Shown piece after piece: positions 34,661 through 42,154 of a stretch of 64,000 bases of DNA. The notes beneath the pieces were generated by a model that did not search any database, was not told where the DNA came from, and worked only from the letters and a program-made list of their open reading frames with translations. The translations under genes and the position numbers were made by a program. How positions within the stretch are numbered: position 1 is the first letter of the stretch; each line of letters opens with the position of its first letter. The stretch is from Streptomyces kanamyceticus (GTDB lineage Bacteria > Actinomycetota > Actinomycetes > Streptomycetales > Streptomycetaceae): contig NZ_CP023699.1 in NCBI RefSeq assembly GCF_008704495.1, positions 1,984,001 to 2,048,000 on the forward strand. Direction: 5' to 3'.

Positions 34661-35586
34661 GGCCTGTTCTCGCCCTGGGCGACCTCGACCGCGTGGTGGA
34701 AGGTGACGGCACCGGCCGCTCCGGCGGTGACGGACACGGCGGTGCAGGCCACGAGGAGGAGCGCGGCACAGCGCGCGGCACTGGAGTGCCCCTCGGGCGG
34801 CGTGAGCAGGGCGGCGACCCGCTGCGGCACGGGGCCGGTCGTCGCCGCGGGGGCGAAGTCCGGTCGGGTCGAGGGGGCGGCGTGCCCGGCGAGGGCGGCC
34901 CGGGCGATGGCCGTGGCGATCAGTCGCCGGTCACCTACGGCGGTGGCGGCAGCCTCGTCGGCGGCCCGCTCAGCGGCGAGCCGGATGGTCCCACGCACAG
35001 CGCGCAGCGCGGGATGGCAAGGGGCCGCGAACTCCGCGGCGGCCAAGAAGTAGTGGTGCCCGCCCCGGTTGTGCGCACGTTCGTGGGCGAACAGGGCCTC
35101 GCGCTCGGCGGCGCCCAGGCTGCGCAGCATGCCGGTGGTGACGACGATGCGATGCGGGCGTCCGGGCAGAGCGTACGCGTCCGCGTGCGACGACTCGACC
35201 ACACACAGATCGCCCACGGCGGGTCGGCTCTCGACCTGCTTACGGGCGACGCGCAGCGCGCGGACCTGCCGGACGGCCGAGCGCAGAAGCGTCAGCACGC
35301 TGAGGGTGAGCACTCCGGTCGCCGCGACCGCCAAAGGAAGGACCACATAGTCCGACGAGGTACGCAGGGGGTGGACGAGGTCGCCCAGGGCGGCGAACGC
35401 GGGAACTTTGAGTAGTCCGGTCAGGACCAGAGCGCCCAGCGCCGCGACGCAGGCTCCCGCCAGCGCCAGGGCGGAGGCGGTGAGCACCCGCAGCGCGACG
35501 ACAGGGGCGAACCGGTCCAGCGTCCGGCGGGCCAGCGGCGGCGCGAGGAAGGTCAGGGCCAGGGGAACGAGCAGCACGGCGATCAT
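34657..35586 (-). CDS. M56 (BlaR1-like) membrane metallopeptidase
   Basis: 309 residues. Three or four membrane segments flank a zinc peptidase core with HERAH (the HExxH motif, about residue 170) in FAHERAHNRGGHHYFLAAAEF and a downstream Glu in ERAADEAAA. No penicillin-binding sensor domain follows. It overlaps BlaI by 4 bp, the arrangement in which the peptidase relieves BlaI repression on envelope stress. Signal sensed is unknown. Confidence 0.88.
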   Translation of the reverse strand: MIAVLLVPLALTFLAPPLARRTLDRFAPVVALRVLTASALALAGACVAALGALVLTGLLKVPAFAALGDLVHPLRTSSDYVVLPLAVAATGVLTLSVLTLLRSAVRQVRALRVARKQVESRPAVGDLCVVESSHADAYALPGRPHRIVVTTGMLRSLGAAEREALFAHERAHNRGGHHYFLAAAEFAAPCHPALRAVRGTIRLAAERAADEAAATAVGDRRLIATAIARAALAGHAAPSTRPDFAPAATTGPVPQRVAALLTPPEGHSSAARCAALLLVACTAVSVTAGAAGAVTFHHAVEVAQGENRP

Positions 35587-35954
35587 CCCTCGTCGCCCTC
35601 CAGAAGCCGGCGCAGGACTTCCTCGTCACCGGGGGCGAGCTGTGCGACGAAGCGGGCCAGAACCGTCTCCCGGTCGGTGTCCCGGTCGAGTTCGGTGTGC
35701 ATGCGCTGGGCGGTCAGCCCGGGAGCGTCCTGTACGGGGGCGTAGGCGTAGCCGCGTCCCTGCCGCTCCCGGCGGACGAGCCCTTTCTCGTGCAGGCGGC
35801 TCACTATCGTCGCCACCGTCGTACGGGCCAGGCCGAAGCCGAGTTCGCTCTGCAGCCGTCCGGGCGTGAGCGGGGTCTCGGCGGCCCACAACGCCGCCAT
35901 GACGGCGGTCTCCAACTCGCCCGCCGGCCGCCGCTCGTCCCTCGCCTCGGTCAT
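35583..35954 (-). CDS. BlaI/MecI/CopY-family repressor
   Basis: 123 residues. Winged helix (about 15-80: ELETAVMAALWAAETPLTPG, ARTTVATIVSRLHEKGLV, GRGYAYAPV) and a C-terminal dimer helix (ETVLARFVAQLAPGDEEVL). ATG 35954 is preceded by GAGGAG; the frame could extend five codons. First gene of the operon with the M56 peptidase and the YbhN-like protein. Two BlaI-type operators stand just upstream. Confidence 0.9.
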   Translation of the reverse strand: MTEARDERRPAGELETAVMAALWAAETPLTPGRLQSELGFGLARTTVATIVSRLHEKGLVRRERQGRGYAYAPVQDAPGLTAQRMHTELDRDTDRETVLARFVAQLAPGDEEVLRRLLEGDEG

Positions 35955-35980
35955 GGGAACGCTCCTCACCGCCCAAGCGT

Positions 35981-36013
35981 CTACAGTAATGTAGACCGTC
36001 TACAGGATTGTAG
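35981..36013. promoter_or_regulatory. Two BlaI operators, CTACA-N4-TGTAG
   Basis: CTACAGTAATGTAG (35981-35994) and CTACAGGATTGTAG (36000-36013) are both perfect in the arms, 19 bp centre to centre, between blaI and the DedA gene. TACA/TGTA arms are the known target of BlaI/MecI repressors. Both transcription directions can be covered. Confidence 0.9.
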
Positions 36014-36075
36014 TCACTGGCCGGGTGCTGCCGCACCGGAACATCCGGCGCGACGCACCACGAGGGAGCCCGACG

Positions 36076-36765
36076 ATGACCCCAGTCCTGCACCTGTCGT
36101 CGCAGCTCGCCGTCAATGTGCTGGACGCGCGCTCGCTGTTGTCCGCGTTCGGCGCGCTGGGCGTGGGTGTGGTGCTGTTCGCCGAGACAGGACTACTGAT
36201 CGGCTTCTTCCTGCCGGGAGACTCGCTGCTGTTCACGGCGGGGCTGCTGTGTACCGGCAGCGCCGATCGCGGCCTGAGGCTTTCCCTCGCCCCGCTCCTG
36301 GCCGCCGCGGCGGTGGGGGCGCTGGCGGGCTCGCAGTGCGGCTATCTGCTGGGCCGCAGAGCGGGCGGCGCTCTGCTGGCCCGCAGCCACTCGTCCCGCC
36401 TGCATGTAGGGGCGCGACGCGCGGAAGAACTTCTTGCCCGCTACGGGCATGCGAAGGCGATCGTGCTGGCCCGCTTCGTCCCAGTGGTGCGCACGGTCCT
36501 GAACCCGATGGCGGGTGCCCTTCGGGTCCCGGTGCGGACGTTCACGCTCTGGCAGGTCATCGGCGGACTGGCGTGGAGCATCGGTCTCACCCTGGCCGGC
36601 TACGCCCTGGGATCCTCCGTGCCGAACGTGGACAGGTACCTGCTTCCGCTGGTCGCGGTGATCGTGGCCCTGTCGCTGATTCCGCTCGTTACCGAGGTCC
36701 TTCGCTCGCGCCGGGGAGCTCGCGCAGCCGGGCAGAAAGCAACGGAAGAGGAGACCCTGGGATGA
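36076..36765 (+). CDS. DedA-family membrane protein
   Basis: 229 residues. FAETGLLIGFFLPGDSLLF near residue 40 and ARFVPVVRTVLNPMAGALR (about residue 140) are the two DedA hallmarks; three to five membrane segments. Members return undecaprenyl-phosphate to the inner leaflet or keep membrane potential. ATG 36076 follows GAGGGAG. It starts 60 bp from the BlaI operators and overlaps the PAP2 gene, so it is likely repressed by BlaI. Confidence 0.88.
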   Translation: MTPVLHLSSQLAVNVLDARSLLSAFGALGVGVVLFAETGLLIGFFLPGDSLLFTAGLLCTGSADRGLRLSLAPLLAAAAVGALAGSQCGYLLGRRAGGALLARSHSSRLHVGARRAEELLARYGHAKAIVLARFVPVVRTVLNPMAGALRVPVRTFTLWQVIGGLAWSIGLTLAGYALGSSVPNVDRYLLPLVAVIVALSLIPLVTEVLRSRRGARAAGQKATEEETLG

Positions 36766-37367
36766 CCATTGCCTTCGACGGCTCGTCCATCGACGGCTCG
36801 CCCACCACCGCTGTCGTGCATCTGGCCGGGCATGCTCCGCCGTGGCTGAACGACACCGTCGCGGCATGGTCGACGTACGGACTGGCCCTGTTCGCCGTCC
36901 TCATGGTCATCGCCTGGTGGCGGGCACGCCGGGTGAGCGCGGGCGCGGCGGCGACGGCGCTCGCCGTGCCGCTGGTCGTGGTCGTGGCCTTCGCCGTGGA
37001 CGCGGCACTGAAGCTGGTGGTGCGCGAGGACCGACCCTGCCAGAGCCTGCACGTCACCACGCTGGAGGCGTGCCCTGCGCCCGGCGACTGGTCCTTCCCC
37101 AGCAACCACGCGGCCATCGCCACCGCTGCGGCCGTCGCCCTGCTGTTCGTGTCCCGCAGACTCGGCGCCGTCGCGATCGTGGCCGCGGGAGCCATGGCGG
37201 TCTCCCGCGTCTGGGTCGGCGCGCACTATCCCCACGACGTGCTGGCCGGCGCCGTGGCCGGCACCCTCACCGTACTGCTCGTCCTGCCGACCACACGCAG
37301 GCGTGCGCAGCGCCTGGCGCCTCGGCTCGCGGCCACCCGCCTGCGTCCGCTACTGGTGACGCCATGA
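36762..37367 (+). CDS. PAP2-family lipid phosphatase
   Basis: 201 residues with about five membrane segments and the three phosphatase motifs: KLVVREDRP (about residues 87-95), PSNHA (about 112-116) and SRVWVGAHYPHD (about 147-158). This class removes phosphate from undecaprenyl pyrophosphate or other lipid phosphates. Translationally coupled to DedA (ATGA). Together they could recycle the wall lipid carrier. Confidence 0.88.
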   Translation: MTIAFDGSSIDGSPTTAVVHLAGHAPPWLNDTVAAWSTYGLALFAVLMVIAWWRARRVSAGAAATALAVPLVVVVAFAVDAALKLVVREDRPCQSLHVTTLEACPAPGDWSFPSNHAAIATAAAVALLFVSRRLGAVAIVAAGAMAVSRVWVGAHYPHDVLAGAVAGTLTVLLVLPTTRRRAQRLAPRLAATRLRPLLVTP

Positions 37368-37507
37368 AGCGCCGCGACGCCTCCGACCTCGTCGGCAGCT
37401 GCGGCCTGGGCGCGTGGATGGCGTTCGGCCTGCTGACCATGGTCATGGTGGGCCAGGACGGCTCACCGCTGATCGCGGACCACGGAGAATCAGCCGCACA
37501 AGGCTGA
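37364..37507 (+). CDS. Small 47-residue membrane peptide after PAP2
   Basis: ATG overlaps the PAP2 stop (ATGA), which supports translation. MKRRDASDLVGSCGLG then one hydrophobic segment (AWMAFGLLTMVMVG) and a short acidic tail. Small single-span proteins commonly accompany such enzymes; the function is unknown. Confidence 0.5.
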   Translation: MKRRDASDLVGSCGLGAWMAFGLLTMVMVGQDGSPLIADHGESAAQG

Positions 37508-37589
37508 ACGAGCGCGAAAGACTCAGAAAGAAGCGTCGCCCCAGTTCAGGCCACCTCCGGAGCTCAAACGCCATGGTCAGCGAGCCGAA

Positions 37590-37720
37590 GTAGGCGACTT
37601 CACGACGTACGTGCCCCCCTTGCCTCCGGACTCCAGCATGCATGAACGAGGCACGGGCGTGCCGCAACACATGGAAGCCGTCCTTCGTGGGTGGTGTTGA
37701 GCCGTCGTTGCCACCGCTTG
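37590..37720 (-). pseudogene. HipA/integrase junction remnant (copy B)
   Basis: Minus strand: TKDGFHVLRHARASFMHAG (integrase box, LRHT altered to LRHA), then in another frame LESGGKGGTYVVKSPTS, whose GTYVVK part matches the HipA-like gene. A 64-bp segment equals 16669-16732 (62/64), and 20 bp (37597-37616) equal 16394-16413. Relative to copy A about 248 bp between them are missing. So this is an internally deleted second copy of the HipA-integrase area. Confidence 0.65.
37624..37687. repeat. 64-bp direct repeat, copy B
   Basis: Same orientation as 16669-16732, two mismatches. The two copies enclose about 21 kb of envelope and signalling genes. Confidence 0.9.
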
Positions 37721-37772
37721 AGACAGCGCCCCTTGAACGGAACACGGACGGGGGCCGCCGGCACGTCTGAAG

Positions 37773-38138
37773 TCAGGGCTGAGGTGAGTGCGCGGCGGGT
37801 TGTACGGGCTGCTCGGAGTCCTGGAGTGCGGCCAGCAAGGCGGTCTGGCCGGCGAGGAGTTCGGTGAGGATGCGGCGTGCCGCACGCAGGAGTTCGGCGA
37901 CGTCGCCACCGGCCAGGGCGTACGTGACGGTCGTGCCTTCGCGGGTGGAGACGACGATGCCGGAGCGGCGCAGTACGGCGAGTTGCTGAGAGAGGTTCGA
38001 GGGCTCGACGTCGATCTCGATGAGCAGGTCCCGTACCGATACCGGCCCGTTCTGGAGGAGTTCCAGGACGCGGATGCGGACCGGGTGCCCGAGCATGCGG
38101 AAGAACTCTGCTTTGACCTGGTAGAGGGGCGCCTGCAC
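37773..38138 (-). CDS. ArsR-family regulator
   Basis: 121 residues. Winged helix-turn-helix spanning about residues 8-85: AEFFRMLGHPVRIRVLELLQ, VSVRDLLIEIDVEPSNLSQQ, LAVLRRSGIVVSTREG. It belongs to the group with no clear metal-binding Cys motif in the recognition helix (no ELCVCDL), so it may sense something other than arsenic. GTG at 38138 (MQAPLYQVKAEFF) fits the family; a longer frame upstream is improbable because of a strong hairpin and palindrome there. No transporter gene is adjacent. Confidence 0.85.
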   Translation of the reverse strand: MQAPLYQVKAEFFRMLGHPVRIRVLELLQNGPVSVRDLLIEIDVEPSNLSQQLAVLRRSGIVVSTREGTTVTYALAGGDVAELLRAARRILTELLAGQTALLAALQDSEQPVQPAAHSPQP

Positions 38139-38180
38139 GGGATCTCTCACTCTCCTGACGCGGATGAGGCCCTGAGATGG

Positions 38181-38211
38181 GGGCGCGGCGGCCCTGACCG
38201 CCGCCGCGCCC
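38181..38211. terminator. 12-bp G/C hairpin upstream of the ArsR gene
   Basis: GGGCGCGGCGGC / GCCGCCGCGCCC, perfect, 7-nt loop. It lies between the palindrome at 38281 and the ArsR start, in the possible leader; it may be a terminator for rightward transcription or an attenuator. Confidence 0.55.
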
Positions 38212-38280
38212 GGCGTGACATCCCATCCTCCCCGGCCCGGGTCACTCGATCCGAGACTTCGGAAGATGCAGAGGTAGTGG

Positions 38281-38298
38281 CTTGAAGAAGTCTTCAAG
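38281..38298. promoter_or_regulatory. Candidate ArsR operator, CTTGAAGA-AG-TCTTCAAG
   Basis: Perfect 8-bp inverted repeat with 2-bp centre, AT-rich against the background, 143 bp before the ArsR start and 28 bp from the roadblock-like gene's stop. Form and size suit an ArsR dimer. Confidence 0.5.
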
Positions 38299-38325
38299 TA
38301 GCGGGCGTAGAAAGAGCGCCGGAGC

Positions 38326-38700
38326 TCACACCTCGAGCTGCTCCTCGGTGCGCCTGAGGAGATGGCGCGCCATGGCGAGGTTCGACCGGGCCTTGTCGAT
38401 GACGAGATAGATGAAGAGACCGTTCCCCGACCTTCCTGTCACCGGACGGATGAGGTGGTACTGGGTACCCAGGGTGACGAGGATGTCCTCGATCTCGCTC
38501 TTGAGGCCCAGCAGCTCCATGGTGCGCACCTTGGCGCGGATCAGGTCGGTGTTGCCGGCCGCCGCGACGTTCAGATCCAGGTGTTTGCCGCCGCCCAACG
38601 TGCCGAGCGCCATGCCGCTCGTGTAGTCGACGACGGCGGCTCCGAGTGCTCCTTCGGCCTCGGTCAGCAGGGTTTTGAGGGACACTTCCACACTGGTCAC
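38326..38700 (-). CDS. Roadblock/LC7-like protein
   Basis: 124 residues. SLKTLLTEAEGALGAAVVDYTSGMALG opens as in small roadblock-type regulators of Ras-like GTPases; the end (LFIYLVIDKARSNLAMARHLL) also fits. GTG at 38700 lies just after GGAGGA; GTG at 38691 is possible. No GTPase gene is adjacent, unlike the usual Streptomyces conservons. Function uncertain. Confidence 0.6.
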   Translation of the reverse strand: MTSVEVSLKTLLTEAEGALGAAVVDYTSGMALGTLGGGKHLDLNVAAAGNTDLIRAKVRTMELLGLKSEIEDILVTLGTQYHLIRPVTGRSGNGLFIYLVIDKARSNLAMARHLLRRTEEQLEV

Positions 38701-38959
38701 GGGTCCTCCTCCGAGAGATGTGAAGGCTGGTTGTCCGGCCCCGGCGGGGACTCTAGGAGTCACGCCGCCGCCCGATGCGACTTGAGGCGAAAGCAGCCGC
38801 AGTTGCCCCCTTCGGATCGGTTGGACGCGCTTGCGTGCCGTACTGGAGCTGCTTGCTTGACCTACTTGTCGGTCGCCGACTGCGCGCGCGGCGACCCGGA
38901 GTGAGTCCGCCGAGCGGCGCGGTGTCCGTGATCGTCGGCGCTGGTTCAGGTTCGCTGGT

Positions 38960-39790
38960 TCAGGTTCCGCTCGGCCGGGCCGAACGGGGCCGGGCGCGCA
39001 GGGCCGGCAGCCGGGCACAGTCGTCCGCTCCTGCCAGGCCCTCGCCCAGGGCCAGGAGGGAGAGGATCCGCACGGGCCGGCCGACCGTGGCAGCGGCCTC
39101 CAGCTTGTGGTGGCCGTCGAGGAGGAAGTGCGTCAGGCCCCAGTGCTGGTAGTGATCGATCGGCATCCCGGAGGCGGGTTCGCACACGTCCAGCGTGGAG
39201 ATCGCCACCGCCGTGGGCACCGTTCCCCGCCCCATGAGCGCGACGTACTCCTCGACGCGCTCCCTCTCGTTCCACGTCGGGGGCACCATGGGCACGACGA
39301 ACTCGTAGAGGTGGGCGTCCGCGTCGACGGCGGTCTCGAAGGTTCGGTAGTACGGGGTGTGCGGGTACTCCGGGAGGCCCCAGAACTGATCGACACCCCA
39401 CGTCGTGACCTGCTCGCCGCTGAAGTAATCGCCTTCCTTGCCGGGGACGACCAACCGGGGCTCCACATCCAGGAGCAGGGGAAGGTACTCGCCCTGCGGC
39501 AGCAACGTGCCGAACGCGTCGATCACTCCACCGTCGTCCGGAACCTCCAGCGCGCCGGTGAGCCGTTCCTGCACGCCCTCCAAGGACAACTTCTCCCTCG
39601 CGCCTTCCAGCCGGCGGAACAGGAACGGGCACGTTCCGCAGTAGAAGCTGAGCTCGAAGGCAGGCTCGTCGTCGAGCATGAGCAAGCGGCGCCGCGGCCC
39701 GCCGCCGACCTCCTGGAGCTCCGTGTCGAAGCGCAACCGCGCTGCGGAGGCAGGGAGGCCGAGACGACGTGGGGTGCCCGATTCGATCAT
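38960..39790 (-). CDS. Hypothetical protein with DGHHK motif
   Basis: 276 residues, not recognised. Notable parts: LSFYCGTCPFLFRRLEGAR (Cys pair, about residues 55-75), LLPQGEYLPLLLDVEPRL, EYPHTPYYRTFETAVDADAH and, near the C-terminus, HFLLDGHHKLEAAATVGRPV. The DGHHK stretch resembles the DGHHR motif of ParB-like and related domains. ATG 39790 fits the start of conserved-looking sequence, although no good ribosome binding site precedes it. Cytosolic, no membrane segments. Confidence 0.7.
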   Translation of the reverse strand: MIESGTPRRLGLPASAARLRFDTELQEVGGGPRRRLLMLDDEPAFELSFYCGTCPFLFRRLEGAREKLSLEGVQERLTGALEVPDDGGVIDAFGTLLPQGEYLPLLLDVEPRLVVPGKEGDYFSGEQVTTWGVDQFWGLPEYPHTPYYRTFETAVDADAHLYEFVVPMVPPTWNERERVEEYVALMGRGTVPTAVAISTLDVCEPASGMPIDHYQHWGLTHFLLDGHHKLEAAATVGRPVRILSLLALGEGLAGADDCARLPALRARPRSARPSGT

Positions 39791-40053
39791 CACAGGTCGA
39801 CCGTACGGGACGCCGTGGACCGGGTGACCGACGGTCGGCGTGATGCGCCGCCGAAGGTGCCCTTGACCGGCAGGCACGGCCCGCACAGTGCACAAGCGGG
39901 CGGCCCGGGCCCTCGATGTCCGTTCCTCAGCGTGGTGCGACATAGCGGGTCACGACGACCCGTCTCAAGCCTTTCAAAGGCCCTTCCCCCCACTCTCCTG
40001 CGACAGCACGGCAAGCTGGCTCCGCAAGCTGGTCGCCCCCGGCCGCACGCCCC

Positions 40054-40878
40054 TCAGCGCTTGCGAGCAACCGCCCCGTACATCGCGATGGCGCGGTCGT
40101 CGACGCCGTCCTGCTCGGGGCCGGGGCGCCACTTGTGGACCTGGGTGACGCCCGGGTCCACCAGGTCCATCCCGTCGAAGAACGAGGTCGCGGTGGCCAG
40201 GTCGCGCAGGGCCATCGGCATGCCCTGCTGCGCGTACTCCTCGGCCACCCTGCCCACCTCGCCGGGCGCGAAGTCCCCGGTTCCGATGGTCATCGCCAGG
40301 AAGCTGCCCGACGGCAGCGGTTCCAGCAGGCGGCGCACCAGGAGGCCGTCGTCCGGCGGCAGGATGAAGTGGAGTATGCCGATGATCATCAGACCCACCG
40401 GCTCCCCCAGGTCGATCAGCTCACGGAACTCCGGGCTGTCCAGGATGGCGTCCGGGTCGTGCATGTCGGCGTCGATGTACGCGGTCGCGCCCTCGCGCGT
40501 GCCCTGGAGGAGGGCACGCGCGTGTGCCAGGACGATGGGGTCGTTGTCGACGTAGACGACGTGCGACTCCGGCGCCACTTGCTGCGCCACCTCGTGCAGG
40601 TTGGGGGCCGTGGGCAGACCCGTGCCGATGTCGAGGAACTGCCGGATGCCCTGTTCCTTGGCCAGGTAGTGCCCTGCGCGGTGCATGAACCGGCGGTTCT
40701 CCAGCATGTGCACCGGAAGCGCGGGCCAGTGCTCGCACATCTTGTCGCCCGCCTCGGCGTCGACGGCGTAGTGGTCCTTGCCGCCCAGGATGTAGTCGTA
40801 CACCCGCGCCGAATGAGCCGTCGAGGTGTCGATCCGAGCACTCGCGCCTTCGCTGCCGCTGCCGTTGCCGCTGTACAT
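40054..40878 (-). CDS. DUF574-type SAM-dependent methyltransferase (copy 1)
   Basis: 274 residues. SARVYDYILGGKDHYAVD near the start, then FLDIGTGLPTAPNLHEVAQ (SAM-binding motif I, about residue 90) and VVYVDNDPIVLAHARALL are the hallmarks of this family, which is strongly expanded in actinobacteria. ATG 40878 with GGAG upstream. Substrate not known. A second member is encoded at 58564; the two proteins share the same motif spacing. Confidence 0.88.
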   Translation of the reverse strand: MYSGNGSGSEGASARIDTSTAHSARVYDYILGGKDHYAVDAEAGDKMCEHWPALPVHMLENRRFMHRAGHYLAKEQGIRQFLDIGTGLPTAPNLHEVAQQVAPESHVVYVDNDPIVLAHARALLQGTREGATAYIDADMHDPDAILDSPEFRELIDLGEPVGLMIIGILHFILPPDDGLLVRRLLEPLPSGSFLAMTIGTGDFAPGEVGRVAEEYAQQGMPMALRDLATATSFFDGMDLVDPGVTQVHKWRPGPEQDGVDDRAIAMYGAVARKR

Positions 40879-41119
40879 GGGCCACTCCACTCTCGAACGT
40901 TGACGATGGCCCTCAGACGCCGCAGCGGGCCGATCTCCTCACTGATTTATACGGCCACGGCTCCAAAGCCAGCCAGGCGGGGCGGACTTGCCGAAGGGCT
41001 TGGCGTGCCCAGGGGTCTGCCCTCCCGGACCTCGTCCGGCCGCTGCCGCCGCCCCTAGGCTCGGCAGGATCGGGGTCGGAAGGGCACCACAAAGGGCATC
41101 ACAGAGGGGCAGCGAAAGC

Positions 41120-42058
41120 GTGCGCGCGACACAGAGAGCCGCAGAGCGGCAGACGACACCGCAGGCCGCCGCACCGCAGGCCGCCGCCGGGCGTGGGGCG
41201 CGCCCCACCGGCCTGGCCGCGCTGCAGCGGCGCGCGGGGAACGCGGCGGTGACCCGCTGGGTGCAGCGCCAGACGGGCGATCCGGCCGAGCACTACGCCA
41301 CGAGGCCCACCGAGCACCCCGAGTGGGCGACGTACCAGGAGCTCACGAGGGCCGCGGGCATCCCGCAGGCCGAGGCCGACGCCGCCTGGCAACTGCTGCT
41401 CGGCGGGGTCGACTCGCAGGGCGCGCTGAACGACGAGGCCATGGCGAAGACGAACGACCGCCAGGAGCAGCGCGAGCTCCGTGCGACGAACTCGTGGTAC
41501 CACGAGTTCGTCAAGCTCATGACCGAGCATCTGGAGATCGACACGCCCACCATGGCCCTGTGGGCGGGCGGCATCGAGACCAGCGAGTACGCGTACGAGA
41601 AAGGCCACACGCCACTGGCGCGGACCCGGATCGGCAGCGTGCTCAACGTCCTGGAGCTGAATCCGAACTGGAAGCTGACGGGGCCGATGTGGAGCATCCT
41701 CTCCAAGGCCTTCGTGTCCCGCGCGACCGGCCCCGTGCACATCTTCGTGCGGGCCTACTCCCCGGACAGCATCCTCATCCGCCTTGAAGTCCCGCACCTG
41801 CGGGAGATCCAGCGGCTGAACCCGGACGTGAAGCTGATCTGGCACCCCTTGTACAGCGCTCCCGACGGGCGGATCAGGGAGATCTCGCGTGACTGTCGAC
41901 TCGTCGACAACGCGGAGTACGACGGTCGGGACACCTGCGTGGGTGTCCTCATCCAGTACCTCAGGATGTTCCACGACGAGAGCAACGCCGAGGCCGCCCC
42001 CGCCCACAAGAGCATGGCGGAGTTGCTCGTCGCGAACGGGCACAAGGACGGCGTCTGA
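41120..42058 (+). CDS. Predicted contractile-injection cargo with ADP-ribosyl-cyclase (CD38)-like domain
   Basis: 312 residues. The N-terminal part has GLAALQRRAGNAAVTRWVQR (about residues 31-50), the LQRxxGNAAV motif of proteins associated with extracellular contractile injection systems. The remainder resembles the ADP-ribosyl cyclase/CD38 family: MALWAGGIETSEYA (W148, as FWSG in the cyclases), GPMWSILSKAFVSRATGPVH (W191), DSILIRLEVPHL with E223 at the position of the catalytic Glu, then VKLIWHPL. The acidic residue of the LEDTL motif is not kept (LARTR). It may therefore hydrolyse NAD. GTG at 41120 follows GAGGGGC. No injection-system structural genes are present. Similarity was judged by eye. 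Confidence 0.6.
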   Translation: MRATQRAAERQTTPQAAAPQAAAGRGARPTGLAALQRRAGNAAVTRWVQRQTGDPAEHYATRPTEHPEWATYQELTRAAGIPQAEADAAWQLLLGGVDSQGALNDEAMAKTNDRQEQRELRATNSWYHEFVKLMTEHLEIDTPTMALWAGGIETSEYAYEKGHTPLARTRIGSVLNVLELNPNWKLTGPMWSILSKAFVSRATGPVHIFVRAYSPDSILIRLEVPHLREIQRLNPDVKLIWHPLYSAPDGRIREISRDCRLVDNAEYDGRDTCVGVLIQYLRMFHDESNAEAAPAHKSMAELLVANGHKDGV

Positions 42059-42154
42059 GGCGGCCGCGAGCTGCGATGACATACGGAAAGGGTGTTTGAC
42101 CTGGGGCGGGACGGGCAGGCGGCCGAGCGCACAGGAACGGATGGAGAGACAACC

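Noticed and set aside
39794..40014. Small minus-strand frame with CALCGPC
   Set aside because: Cys pair looks suggestive but there is no start with a ribosome binding site and the region has no further conserved feature.
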